Origin: Dictyobacter alpinus
GTDB lineage: Bacteria; Chloroflexota; Ktedonobacteria; Ktedonobacterales; Ktedonobacteraceae
Reading direction: 5' to 3'
DNA: 64,000 bases
Assembly: GCF_003967575.1 (NCBI RefSeq)
Contig: NZ_BIFT01000001.1
Coordinates: 2,108,001-2,172,000, forward strand
Shown: piece by piece, positions 53,125-61,798 of the stretch
Position numbering within the stretch: the first letter of the stretch is position 1
How the letters are laid out: every line of letters begins with the position of its first letter
The notes under the pieces: model-generated
What the model saw: only the letters and a program-made list of their open reading frames with translations
Database searches by the model: none
Told to the model about the DNA's origin: nothing
Position numbers and translations under genes: made by a program

Positions 53125-53207
53125 GGGCGATTGCTGAAACTGGTAGACAGGGCAGACTTAGGATCTGTTGGTGATAAACCGTGAGAGTTCGAGTCTCTCA
53201 TCGCCCA
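53125..53207 (+). tRNA. tRNA-Leu (anticodon TAG)
   Basis: Acceptor GGGCGAT pairs with ATCGCCC. The anticodon stem GCAGA/TCTGT holds CTTAGGA, giving anticodon TAG. The long variable arm and the T-loop GTTCGAGTC fit a class II leucine tRNA. CCA is not encoded. Confidence 0.95.
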
Positions 53208-53242
53208 CTTACTAGATGTATTATAATGACAAATGCAGTTAA

Positions 53243-53317
53243 GCGGGAGTGGCTCAGTGGTAGAGCACTTCCTTGCCAAGGAAGATGTCGCGGGTTCGAA
53301 TCCCGTCTCCCGCTCCA
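53243..53317 (+). tRNA. tRNA-Gly (anticodon GCC)
   Basis: Acceptor GCGGGAG pairs with CTCCCGC. The anticodon stem CTTCC/GGAAG encloses TTGCCAA, anticodon GCC. The T-arm is CGGGTTCGAATCCCG. CCA is encoded at the end, unlike the other three tRNA genes in the window. Confidence 0.96.
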
Positions 53318-53660
53318 ACTTATCTAAGACTGAGGGTACCCTTCTGGATGCCCTTTCTGGTAAGCGCACAAGCAACCTGCATCAGACGTAGATCACAACG
53401 CGTTTGTAACATATACAGATAGTTGGTTAATGCGGTTATGCAAGCTTCTGCTGTGGGGTGGTCTATGGATGTGATTCCCCCTCGCGCTTTCCGCAGTCTG
53501 GTATCAATAACGCAATTCCTTTTTTCAAACGGTGTCATTGCATTATGCTTTAGCTTATCAGCGACATTTTTAGAGGGAAGTGAAAAGCGTCTGGTATAAA
53601 GTTATAATAAACACAGACAAGTGACACAAATACAGTAAAGAACAACCCTTTGGAGGAAAT

Positions 53661-55094
53661 GTGAAGGTCTCTGTAGAAAAGTTGCCAACAAGTGAGGCCG
53701 TCCTGAATGTAGATGTGACATGGGACGAAATGCAAAAGGCCTCAGACAAGGCATATCGTAAATTAGTGAAACAAGTAGATATACAGGGCTTCCGCCGTGG
53801 TAAAGCACCACGTACAGTCCTGGAACGTCGTGTAGGTAAAGAATATATCTACCAGGAAGGTCTAGACGACCTGATCTCAGAGGCCTATAGTAACGCTCTG
53901 AAAGAAAACGACCTGACCCCGATCAGCCAGCCCAAGCTGGATGCCCCGGTCTTCGAGATGGGCCAGGACTACCACTTCAGCCTGACAGTTCCCGTGATTA
54001 CACCAGTTGAACTGGCTGACTATAAGTCAATGCATTTTGACCGCGAAGAGGTCACGGTGTCGTCTGAAGAGGTTGAGGAGGAGCTAAAAGGCTTCCAGAA
54101 CCGCTTGTCCGACTGGGAGACTGTTGAGCGGCCGGTAGAGTATGATGATCGTATTAAAGCTGATCTTAAACTAACCTCTGGTGAGCAGCAGATCTCGGAT
54201 CTTAAAGATAATACCTTTGAGATTACGCAAGAGCGTCATGGTTTATTTAGTGGTATGGACGAGCATATCGTTGGCATGAAAACCGGCGAGAGTAAGAGCT
54301 TTACCACGACCATTCCTGAAGACTATTCCAATGAGAAACTGGCAGGAAAAGAAGCCAACTATGACCTGACCGTGCTATCCGTCGAGAGCAAGCAAGAGCC
54401 TGCTTTAGATGATGATTTTGCCAAAAAGGTGAGCGACGACCAGTTCGACAACATGGAAGATCTGCGCAAGGCGATCAGTGACAATATTCTTGAGCGCAAG
54501 AAACGCTCGGCAACCGAAGAGTTGCGCGATAAAGCCCTCAAGGAAGTCATTGAGAAGTCCACGTTTGTCATCCATCCAACCTTGATCGATCAAGAGGTTG
54601 ATGAGATGGAACACCAATTTGGGCATATGCTCGAACAGCAGCATCTGAATATGAATCAGTATCTGAACATGGTGAAGAAGTCACGCGAAGAATATCGCCA
54701 GGAGCTACGTGCCGATGCCGAAGAGCGTGTCAAACGCCAGCTGGTACTGGAGCAGATCGCTAATGACGAACAGATCATGGTTGATCCCGGCGAGATTGAA
54801 GCCCTCTTCAATGCTTATGAGCAGATTGGACAGCCTCTCCCCAAAACTGAAGAGCAGATCCGTGCACTCATGCTGAGCTATCGCCGTGAGAAAACTCTTA
54901 CGCGCTTAATTGAGTTGACAACTGATCCCGATCCCGATGCGGAGAGTGAGGAAGCTGCAGAAGAAGATGCAGCTATAGCAAACGCTGAGGCGGCGGTACT
55001 CGCGAGCGAAACCGAGGCAACTGAAGATGATGCCGAGGAATCCGCAACAGCAACAACTCTATCTGGCGACCAAAAGACGGAGACCGTAGAGTAG
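53661..55094 (+). CDS. tig: Trigger factor
   Basis: A 477-residue ribosome-bound chaperone with prolyl isomerase activity. The ribosome-binding N domain has the signature IQGFRRGKAPRTVLERRVG (residues 32-52), the FKBP-like middle is at about 155-245 (DRIKADLKLTSG, HIVGMKTGESKSFTTTIPEDY), and the helical C-terminal cradle follows. The last 50 residues are an acidic, Ala/Glu-rich tail not typical of shorter homologues. The GTG at 53661 follows TGGAGG. First gene of the tig-clpX-lon block. Confidence 0.95.
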   Translation: MKVSVEKLPTSEAVLNVDVTWDEMQKASDKAYRKLVKQVDIQGFRRGKAPRTVLERRVGKEYIYQEGLDDLISEAYSNALKENDLTPISQPKLDAPVFEMGQDYHFSLTVPVITPVELADYKSMHFDREEVTVSSEEVEEELKGFQNRLSDWETVERPVEYDDRIKADLKLTSGEQQISDLKDNTFEITQERHGLFSGMDEHIVGMKTGESKSFTTTIPEDYSNEKLAGKEANYDLTVLSVESKQEPALDDDFAKKVSDDQFDNMEDLRKAISDNILERKKRSATEELRDKALKEVIEKSTFVIHPTLIDQEVDEMEHQFGHMLEQQHLNMNQYLNMVKKSREEYRQELRADAEERVKRQLVLEQIANDEQIMVDPGEIEALFNAYEQIGQPLPKTEEQIRALMLSYRREKTLTRLIELTTDPDPDAESEEAAEEDAAIANAEAAVLASETEATEDDAEESATATTLSGDQKTETVE

Positions 55095-55143
55095 CAATGC
55101 AACCACTTGGTGCTGTGTTGTACATGCAGGAAAGGTGACAGAC

Positions 55144-56439
55144 GTGGCAAACTCAAAGAATATGCGTACGACATACCGTTGCTCTTTTTGTGGTAAAAGC
55201 CAGGACCAGGTTCAGCGTTTAATCGCTGGCCCTGGTGGCGTTTATATCTGCGATGAGTGTATTGACTTGTGTCGAGAAATCATTGAAGAAGAGCAAGCTA
55301 CAGTTGCCAAACCTCGCCTCCAGACAGGCAAGCTACCCACCCCGAAGAAGATCTACGAACAACTCAGCCAGTATGTTATTGGACAGGAACGAGCCAAGAA
55401 GTCGTTATCTGTAGCGGTCTATAACCACTATAAACGCGTTGGCGTCGGAATGCAGGTAGATGATGTCGAGCTCGGCAAGAGTAATATCTTGATGATTGGT
55501 CCAACCGGTAGCGGTAAGACTCTCCTGGCTCAGACTCTCGCCAAGGTACTGGATGTACCTTTCTGTATCGCAGATGCGACTGCCCTGACTGAAGCTGGCT
55601 ATGTTGGTGAGGATGTTGAAAACATTCTCTTGCGCTTGATCCAAACGGCTGATTTTGATGTAGCGCGCGCGGAACGCGGTATCGTATATATCGACGAAAT
55701 CGATAAGATTTCTCGCAAATCCGATAACCCTTCAATTACACGCGATGTCTCGGGCGAAGGTGTGCAGCAGGCCCTCTTGAAAATCATTGAGGGGACCGTA
55801 GCAAATGTTCCACCACAAGGTGGCCGCAAACATCCACATCAGGATTTTATTCAGATCAATACAGCGAATATTCTGTTTATCTGTGGTGGTGCTTTTGAAG
55901 GACTGGACAAGATTGTTGAGCAGCGTCTCGGCAGTAACAAGTCTATGGGCTTCCGCAATTCAGACAAAGAAGAAAAAGCAACAAAGGAAAACAAGGAACA
56001 CAAGGAAACCATCCTGACACAACTCATCCCTGATGATCTGCTCAAGTATGGTCTGATTCCAGAATTTGTTGGACGTCTACCAGTCGAGGTTACTCTTGAT
56101 AGCCTGGATAAAGAGGCACTGATTCGTATTTTGACTGAACCTAAAAATGCTATCGTAAAACAGTATCAGAAATTCTTACAACTTGATCGCGTTGAACTGG
56201 TCTTTAGCACTGATGCCCTTGAGGCGGCTGCCGAATGTGCTTTACGGCAAAAGACTGGCGCTCGTGGCCTGCGAACAATTATTGAGGATGTCCTCTTAGA
56301 TATTATGTACGAGATACCTTCCCGTGCAGATGTCAAAAAAGTGATGATCAACGGGGATGTGATAAACCTCCATAATAAGCCGCTACTGGTGACGCGCGGT
56401 GAACGCAATACAACGTATTCTGAAGATGAGTCTGCTTAA
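55144..56439 (+). CDS. clpX: ClpX ATP-dependent unfoldase
   Basis: A 431-residue AAA+ unfoldase. The zinc-binding N domain has Cys13, Cys16, Cys36 and Cys39 (CSFCGKSQ, YICDECIDLC). The AAA part has Walker A GPTGSGKTLLAQTLA, Walker B IVYIDEIDKI and the arginine-finger region LIPEFVGRLPV. It recognises tagged proteins and feeds them to ClpP. The GTG at 55144 follows AAAGG; a GTG at 55135 is an alternative. clpP is not next to it. Confidence 0.95.
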   Translation: MANSKNMRTTYRCSFCGKSQDQVQRLIAGPGGVYICDECIDLCREIIEEEQATVAKPRLQTGKLPTPKKIYEQLSQYVIGQERAKKSLSVAVYNHYKRVGVGMQVDDVELGKSNILMIGPTGSGKTLLAQTLAKVLDVPFCIADATALTEAGYVGEDVENILLRLIQTADFDVARAERGIVYIDEIDKISRKSDNPSITRDVSGEGVQQALLKIIEGTVANVPPQGGRKHPHQDFIQINTANILFICGGAFEGLDKIVEQRLGSNKSMGFRNSDKEEKATKENKEHKETILTQLIPDDLLKYGLIPEFVGRLPVEVTLDSLDKEALIRILTEPKNAIVKQYQKFLQLDRVELVFSTDALEAAAECALRQKTGARGLRTIIEDVLLDIMYEIPSRADVKKVMINGDVINLHNKPLLVTRGERNTTYSEDESA

Positions 56440-56459
56440 TGCAGACTCATCTGCTTTTT
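56425..56459 (+). terminator. Terminator overlapping the end of clpX
   Basis: Stem GATGAGTCTGC with GCAGACTCATC (56425-56435 and 56441-56451), loop TTAAT, then a T-run a few bases on. It includes the clpX stop codon in its loop. It may reduce, but need not block, reading into lon. Confidence 0.75.
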
Positions 56460-56514
56460 CCATATAGTTGTGTAAATCTCTGTGGTTGATCAGTTAGAAG
56501 ATAGGTGGAAACCA

Positions 56515-59112
56515 ATGAGTGAGCAAGAACGCCTGGAAGTGATAGAAGAGTCGCATACTGATTATCCTCTTGTGGCGTTAAAAAGCATCGTTGCGTTTCC
56601 TCACAATCGTCAAGCGCTCCCCATCGCTCGTGAGAAGACCATACGTGCTATAGAAGAAGCTATGATGCAACCAGAACATATTCTGGTGGCGGCTACTCAA
56701 CGTAGCATTGAGATTGACGAGCCTCAGCCCAAGGATATCTACCCTGTCGGGACGCTGATCGAGGTTGTGACGATGCATCGTCAGCAAGACGGTAGTCTAC
56801 AGGTACTGATTCGTGGCATTAGCCGGGTTGCTATTGAGGAGTATCTGGACCATGAGCCTTTCATTCGCGTGCGTGTGAAAGTACAAACTGAACCTGTACA
56901 TACAGGACCTCAGGCAGACGCACTCGTCCGCCATACCACAAGCCTTTTTGAGCGCTATGCCCAGTTAAATCGGCGCTTTTCCGTTGAAGATATTAATTCA
57001 ATTATCGCCCTCAAAACTCCACAGATTCTTTCCGATACCCTGGCAGCCCATCTGGTCACTGATATGGGCCAGCAACAAGATCTCCTTGAGACGCTTGATC
57101 CAATGGAGCGGCTGGAGAAGATCTGTGTGATTATGGGTAATGAGATTGAAATTCTGGAACTTGAAACAACTATTCGTAGCCGTGTACGTTCACAGGTTGA
57201 TCGCTCACAAAAAGAATTTTATCTGCGTGAGCAGCTACGTGCCATCCAGGAAGAACTGGGGATGGAAACGTCGTCTGAGGCCGATGAGCTACGTACCAAG
57301 TTGAATGAGAAGCATCTCCCACCTGAAGTCGCTACACGGGTACGCAAAGAGATCGATCGTCTGGAGCGCACCCCCTCGCAGTCCGCCGAAATTACAGTGA
57401 TCCGCTCATACATCGATTGGGTTCTGGCTCTGCCCTGGAACGAGCATAGTGCCGAGGACTTTAATATCGAGAATGCACGCAATATTCTGGATGAAGACCA
57501 TTATGGGCTTGAGGGTATTAAAGAGCGCATCCTGGAGTTTCTGGCGGTGCGGCAGTTGCGTATTCAGGCCGCCCATCGCAATGGTAATACCAAGAATATG
57601 AGTCAGGGGCAGATCCTTTGTCTGATTGGCCCTCCCGGTGTCGGTAAAACATCGCTGGGACAGTCGATTGCCAAGGCGCTCGGTCGCAAATTCGCCCGTA
57701 TCTCATTGGGTGGTGTACATGATGAAGCGGAGATCCGTGGTCATCGCCGTACCTACGTCGGGGCCCTCCCCGGTCGTATCATTCAAAGCATGAAAACGGT
57801 CGGTGTCAGCAATCCAGTCTTCCTGCTCGATGAGATCGATAAGCTTTCCTCCGAGTCCCGTGGTGATCCAGCGGCGGCTCTGCTTGAGGTACTCGATCCC
57901 CAACAGAATAGTACTTTTACCGATCACTATCTTGAATTACCCTTTGATCTCTCAGAAGTATTCTTCATCTGTACGGGTAATATCAAGTATCAGATTCCAC
58001 GTCCTCTAGCCGATCGCATGGATATCATTGATCTACCCGGCTATATGCTGGAGGAAAAGGTCAATATTGGCATGAAACACCTGCTACCAAAGGTGTTACA
58101 GGAACATGGACTGACTCCGGAACAGTTAAAGGTTCCGCAGACTGTGATGCAGAAGATTGTAACCGAGTATACCCGTGAAGCCGGTGTGCGTAATCTTGAG
58201 CGCCAGCTGGCCAACATTTGTCGCAAGGTCGCTCGCCGCGTGCTTGAAAAACCCAAAACCCATATTCGGCTGACCAGCAACAGTGTGGAGCCGTATCTGG
58301 GCGCGCCACGTTATACGACCGCGCCACCGATCATGCGTACCCAGATCGGGGCTGCGATGGGATTGGCCTGGACGGAGATGGGGGGAATTCTCTTGCCGGT
58401 TGAGGTGGTCACAATGATCGGCAAAGGCGAACTACTCGTCACGGGCCAGCTTGGGGATGTTATGCGCGAGTCGGTTATCGCCGCACTCTCCTATATACGT
58501 ACCCGGGCCGATGAATTTAATATTGATTCCAGCTTCCAGGATAATACCGATCTCCATATCCATTTGCCAGAAAATGCCATTCCAAAAGATGGTCCGTCGG
58601 CCGGCATCACTATCGCTACGGCCCTGGTGTCCGCGCTCACCCATCGAGCGGTCCGTACAGATCTGGCAATGACTGGTGAGGTAACTTTGCTCGGAAGCGT
58701 CCTGGCGATTGGTGGACTCAAAGAGAAAGTGCTGGCCGCACAACAAGCCCATATCCACAACTTGATTATTCCGGCCGCCAACCAGAAAGACTTACAGGAA
58801 ATTCCTGCCAAGATTCGCCAGCAAATTCACTTTATGCCGGTCGAAAATATGGATCAAGTCATTGAATACGCCCTGCTCGAAGCTCCTGTAAACGAGAATC
58901 AGGGCAACCAACCACGTCCACTGCATTTTGATGAACGACCTTCAACCCTGCCAGAAAGCTTGAGGCGCACTGGCATGCCCGGCCGTGAAGATAGGGATGA
59001 TGACACTGATAACTCAGAATCAGCCGACTTCATTCTGCCATCTAAAGATCAATCAGAGCCAAACTTCTATTCTTCCGCGCGTACCAAACCTGATGACAAA
59101 AACATTGGATAA
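56515..59112 (+). CDS. lon: ATP-dependent protease Lon
   Basis: An 865-residue Lon protease. The N-terminal substrate domain starts with YPLVALKSIVAFPHNRQALPI. The AAA part has Walker A LIGPPGVGKTSLGQSIAKALG and Walker B PVFLLDEIDKLS. The protease domain has the serine-lysine dyad: the catalytic serine in PKDGPSAGITIATAL and the lysine in GGLKEKVLAA. The last 70 residues are a charged, disordered tail. The ATG at 56515 follows AGGTGG; the longer frame from a GTG at 56482 lacks a ribosome binding site. Confidence 0.95.
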   Translation: MSEQERLEVIEESHTDYPLVALKSIVAFPHNRQALPIAREKTIRAIEEAMMQPEHILVAATQRSIEIDEPQPKDIYPVGTLIEVVTMHRQQDGSLQVLIRGISRVAIEEYLDHEPFIRVRVKVQTEPVHTGPQADALVRHTTSLFERYAQLNRRFSVEDINSIIALKTPQILSDTLAAHLVTDMGQQQDLLETLDPMERLEKICVIMGNEIEILELETTIRSRVRSQVDRSQKEFYLREQLRAIQEELGMETSSEADELRTKLNEKHLPPEVATRVRKEIDRLERTPSQSAEITVIRSYIDWVLALPWNEHSAEDFNIENARNILDEDHYGLEGIKERILEFLAVRQLRIQAAHRNGNTKNMSQGQILCLIGPPGVGKTSLGQSIAKALGRKFARISLGGVHDEAEIRGHRRTYVGALPGRIIQSMKTVGVSNPVFLLDEIDKLSSESRGDPAAALLEVLDPQQNSTFTDHYLELPFDLSEVFFICTGNIKYQIPRPLADRMDIIDLPGYMLEEKVNIGMKHLLPKVLQEHGLTPEQLKVPQTVMQKIVTEYTREAGVRNLERQLANICRKVARRVLEKPKTHIRLTSNSVEPYLGAPRYTTAPPIMRTQIGAAMGLAWTEMGGILLPVEVVTMIGKGELLVTGQLGDVMRESVIAALSYIRTRADEFNIDSSFQDNTDLHIHLPENAIPKDGPSAGITIATALVSALTHRAVRTDLAMTGEVTLLGSVLAIGGLKEKVLAAQQAHIHNLIIPAANQKDLQEIPAKIRQQIHFMPVENMDQVIEYALLEAPVNENQGNQPRPLHFDERPSTLPESLRRTGMPGREDRDDDTDNSESADFILPSKDQSEPNFYSSARTKPDDKNIG

Positions 59113-59436
59113 ATCGTATCCTCATCCGTTATAATAGTAGTGAAAGATTAACATACGAAGAGGCAGGCATAAATTGCCTCTTCGTAGCGCTACTTTCAAA
59201 TCCAATAATGCATGTTTTTATCATCAGGACTTACATCTTTTATCTTTTCCCGAGTGGCCTGTACTAAAATAGCTCATTATAGATAACCGCCAATTAAAAA
59301 ATTGAGACGCACCCATCTACTAATGAAAATCCAGGTACAAAAGACTCGACTAGCAAGCGTTTATTGGGTTGAGAAAGTTGGATATTTAAGCATCCATGGC
59401 GCACAATATATTCTTGCATAAAGAGAGGTTGACATC
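59113..59436. other. Intergenic region after lon
   Basis: 324 bp with a terminator at its start (59154-59186). The rest is A+T-rich with no coding frame; the promoter of the next gene presumably lies near 59370-59420. Confidence 0.4.
59154..59186 (+). terminator. Terminator after lon
   Basis: Stem TACGAAGAGGCA with TGCCTCTTCGTA (59154-59165 and 59175-59186), 42 bp after the lon stop. No clear T-run follows. Confidence 0.65.
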
Positions 59437-60084
59437 ATGAGTTATCAAGATCCAAATCAACCATCCGGTCAGTATCCGGGCTCAGGCCAGTACGGCGGTT
59501 ACAATCCTAATAATCCCCAGCAGCCTCAACCAACAGACCCTTACAGCGGCCAGCAATATGGTCAACCGGGGCAGCCTGGGTATGGTCAGCAGCCAGGATA
59601 TGGCCAGCAGCCTCCCTATGGTCAGCAGCAGCAGCCTTATGGTCAGCAGCAGCAACCTTACGGCCAGCAGCCGCCTCCCTATGGTCAGCAGAACCCATAC
59701 ACCAGCAATACGCCTGGACGTGAAGGCTCGAGCATGAATATCGACCCAAATCTGGCCAGCGGACTGAGCTATATCTTTGGGTGGGTCAGTGGACTGATCT
59801 TTTTCCTGATGGAGAAAAAAAATCGTATGGTGCGCTTCCATGCGATGCAGTCTATCATGTTCACTGGCGCATGGACAGTAGTAAATATTGTTCTGAGCGT
59901 TGGAGCAAATTCAATTCCAGGGGCCTACACAGCCTTAAGCTGCCTTAGTGGTTTGGCAGGCATAGCATTCTTTGTCGTCTGGATCATTTGCCTGGTCAAT
60001 GCGTTCCAGGGTAAGTACTTCAAGCTGCCATATATTGGCGAATACGCTGAAAAGTACGCAAACCAGACTCCTAGCACATTCTAA
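59437..60084 (+). CDS. DUF4870-type membrane protein with Gln/Gly/Pro/Tyr-rich N terminus
   Basis: A 215-residue protein. The first 95 residues are low-complexity repeats of QPxYGQQ type (PYGQQQQPYGQQ). The C-terminal part is DUF4870/Tic20-like with about three helices: ASGLSYIFGWVSGLIFFLM, MFTGAWTVVNIVLSVG and LAGIAFFVVWIICLVNAFQG, with the family tract NRMVRFHAMQSIMF. Its function is unknown. The Q-rich region may form a disordered cytoplasmic tail. A strong hairpin follows. Confidence 0.85.
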   Translation: MSYQDPNQPSGQYPGSGQYGGYNPNNPQQPQPTDPYSGQQYGQPGQPGYGQQPGYGQQPPYGQQQQPYGQQQQPYGQQPPPYGQQNPYTSNTPGREGSSMNIDPNLASGLSYIFGWVSGLIFFLMEKKNRMVRFHAMQSIMFTGAWTVVNIVLSVGANSIPGAYTALSCLSGLAGIAFFVVWIICLVNAFQGKYFKLPYIGEYAEKYANQTPSTF

Positions 60085-60097
60085 GACCTGTGACTCA

Positions 60098-60148
60098 CTC
60101 ATAAAGAAGGCCAGCTAGCTCAATCAGCTAGCTGGCCTTCTTTATGAG
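60098..60148. terminator. Hairpin after the DUF4870 gene
   Basis: A 23-bp perfect stem (60098-60120 with 60126-60148) with a 5-base loop, 13 bp after the stop codon. Likely a transcript end. Confidence 0.7.
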
Positions 60149-60254
60149 CATATGCTCAAAGAATCAAAGGAAGCCAAACAGGTAGGTTCGACCTTTGCGG
60201 TCGATTGACTCCACACGAGATTCTATCTCAATAATGATTCGTGAGGGAGCAATG

Positions 60255-60286
60255 GGCATAAAAAAAACACCCATGTGGGCGGGTGA
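60255..60286 (-). terminator. Terminator of the 5S rRNA gene
   Basis: On the minus strand CACCC-N8-GGGTG followed by T8 (plus-strand A8 at 60260-60267) directly after the 5S sequence. A clear intrinsic terminator. Confidence 0.85.
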
Positions 60287-60402
60287 AACGGCGATGTCCT
60301 ATTTTCCCATGCAGTTGCCCACATAGTATCATTGGGGCTGAAGAGCTTAACTACCGTGTTCGGGATGGGAACGGGTGTGCCTTCTTCGTTAAAATCACCG
60401 GT
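60287..60402 (-). rRNA. rrf: 5S ribosomal RNA
   Basis: On the minus strand the sequence contains the universal 5S cores: CACACCCGTTCCCATCCCGA, ACACGGTAGTTAAGCTCTTC and GGGAAAATAGGACATCGCC. The ends GGTGAT and ATCGCC pair as helix I. The length is about 116 bases; the exact ends are uncertain by a few bases. There is no 16S or 23S gene within the window. It has its own promoter upstream and its own terminator. Confidence 0.92.
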
Positions 60403-60441
60403 TCGCCTGCACATACAGGTGTTTTTGTTTCAACATAGTTA

Positions 60442-60470
60442 ATATTACCAGAAGTAGAGTCAAAAGTCAA
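60442..60470 (-). promoter_or_regulatory. Promoter of the 5S rRNA gene
   Basis: On the minus strand TTGACT (60470-60465), a 17-bp spacer and TAATAT (60447-60442), 40 bp before the 5S gene. Confidence 0.85.
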
Positions 60471-60541
60471 GCTTTTTCGAGGTGTAAAAAAATATTCATA
60501 CTATTACCTGTACTCGTTCCCTGACGGGAACCTGGGGTTGT

Positions 60542-60596
60542 TATGATGGCATGAAAAAACACTGGGCGCCGCCCAGTGTTTTTTCATGCCATCATA
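60542..60596. terminator. 27-bp perfect palindrome with bidirectional terminator core
   Basis: Arms 60542-60568 and 60570-60596 are perfect complements around a single base. The inner part has A6 before and T6 after a G/C stem (CACTGGGCG with CGCCCAGTG), the form of a terminator for both strands. It ends the larC unit, whose stop codon is 11 bp away. Confidence 0.85.
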
Positions 60597-60606
60597 GTAT
60601 CGGAAA

Positions 60607-61458
60607 TTAATGGTTATGATCGTGCTCATGGTTATGATCGTGTCCATGGCTATGATCGTGCCCATGGTTATGATCGTGCTCATGGTTATGCTCATCATGA
60701 TGATGGTCATGATTGTGTGCTGTTAAGGGGAGTCCATAGGTTTCGCCGAGGCAGGCACGCAGGCAGTTGGGCCAGATGACGCGTTTTTTGCCGAAGCCGT
60801 AGCCGACGCGCTCGATGGCGATGGCGGGCATCTCAAAACGAGCCAGGGTGGCCAGGATGGCGGCACCGGTGGGGGTGACAAACTCTCCTTCGAGCTGGGT
60901 AGGGACCCAGGGGGCTTTGACGGCGCTCAGGATCTCCAGTGTGGCGGGTGCGGGTACTGGCATCAGACCGTGGGCCATCTTGAGGTGTCCTCGTGTTAAT
61001 GGTAGCGGCGAAGCGTAGAGCTGGGTGATGTCCAGGGCTTCAATGGCCAGCGTATTGCCGACGATGTCAACAATTGAATCGACTGCGCCAACCTCATGAA
61101 AATGGATCTCTTCCAGGCTCACACCATGGACCGCCGCCTCAGCTTCTCCCAGCGTACGAAAAATAGCGGTCGCGGTCTGCTGTACCCAGGGTGAGAGTTG
61201 GGATGAGGCTAACAGGGCGGCAATAGCCGTAAAGCCCCGCGTAGGCTGCTCCTGATCGGTTAACACAACCTCAAAACGCGATCCGATGATGCCTTGATCG
61301 CTATATGGCGTCAACTTCAGTTCATAGCCCTCGACAGGCAACGCCTTCAGGTCTTCACGCAACTTTTCAAATGAGAGGCCTGCATCCAGGAACGCGCCCA
61401 ACAACATATCGCCACTAACGCCAGAATGGCAATCCAGATAAGCTATCTTTTGAGACAT
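60607..61458 (-). CDS. larC: LarC-type nickel-pincer cofactor protein, short form with histidine-rich tail
   Basis: A 283-residue protein of the LarC (DUF111) family, which inserts nickel into the pincer cofactor of lactate racemase. The N-terminal part is clear: IAYLDCHSGVSGDMLLGAFLDAGL, VHGVSLEEIHFHEVGAVDSIVDIVGN and FVTPTGAAILATLA. It ends about 120 residues before the usual C terminus and instead has a tail of HDHNHEHDHNH type, about 18 histidines in the last 35 residues. The LarC2 part is not found downstream. The tail probably binds nickel or zinc. The ATG at 61458 follows CAGG. Confidence 0.85.
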   Translation of the reverse strand: MSQKIAYLDCHSGVSGDMLLGAFLDAGLSFEKLREDLKALPVEGYELKLTPYSDQGIIGSRFEVVLTDQEQPTRGFTAIAALLASSQLSPWVQQTATAIFRTLGEAEAAVHGVSLEEIHFHEVGAVDSIVDIVGNTLAIEALDITQLYASPLPLTRGHLKMAHGLMPVPAPATLEILSAVKAPWVPTQLEGEFVTPTGAAILATLARFEMPAIAIERVGYGFGKKRVIWPNCLRACLGETYGLPLTAHNHDHHHDEHNHEHDHNHGHDHSHGHDHNHEHDHNH

Positions 61459-61615
61459 TATCAACCTGTCTTTCTACACAAAAAATACCAGTACTATCCC
61501 TGAATTCTTCCCAGTGGATAATAGAGAGTATGTAGCTCTGCTCAATGATGTCTTTAGCTTATGCCGTAGATCGCGAAGTTGCAAGTTTGCTGCTATGCCA
61601 GCGAACATTGGTATG

Positions 61616-61783
61616 TCTCCCAACGTAACGGCAGGGTTTGCCCCTGCTCCAGTTCACGTACGAAATGTTCCTCAAACATGTAGTCGTCGTGAGGCGAGCA
61701 TGGCTAAACATGTCAGCCTCTGGCTTGTGCCTGGTCTTACGTGTTACAGGTTCAGGGGCAAGCCCTGCCGTTACGTTGGGAGA
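61616..61783. repeat. Palindromic dispersed repeat, copy D
   Basis: About 168 bp, the best-preserved copy. Its ends, 31 bp each (61616-61646 and 61753-61783), are near-perfect complements: TCTCCCAACGTAACGGCAGG on the left. The interior shares CACGTA and CATGT segments with copies B and C. Confidence 0.8.
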
Positions 61784-61798
61784 GCAGCTCGCACGATG

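Noticed and set aside
53320..53538. 72-residue minus-strand reading frame between tRNA-Gly and tig
   Set aside because: No ribosome binding site, no recognised family, and it ends at the tRNA gene; not enough to call a gene.
60597..60607. Continuation of LarC by frameshift into a LarC2 part
   Set aside because: Downstream of the His tail comes a terminator palindrome and the 5S gene; no LarC2-like frame is present.
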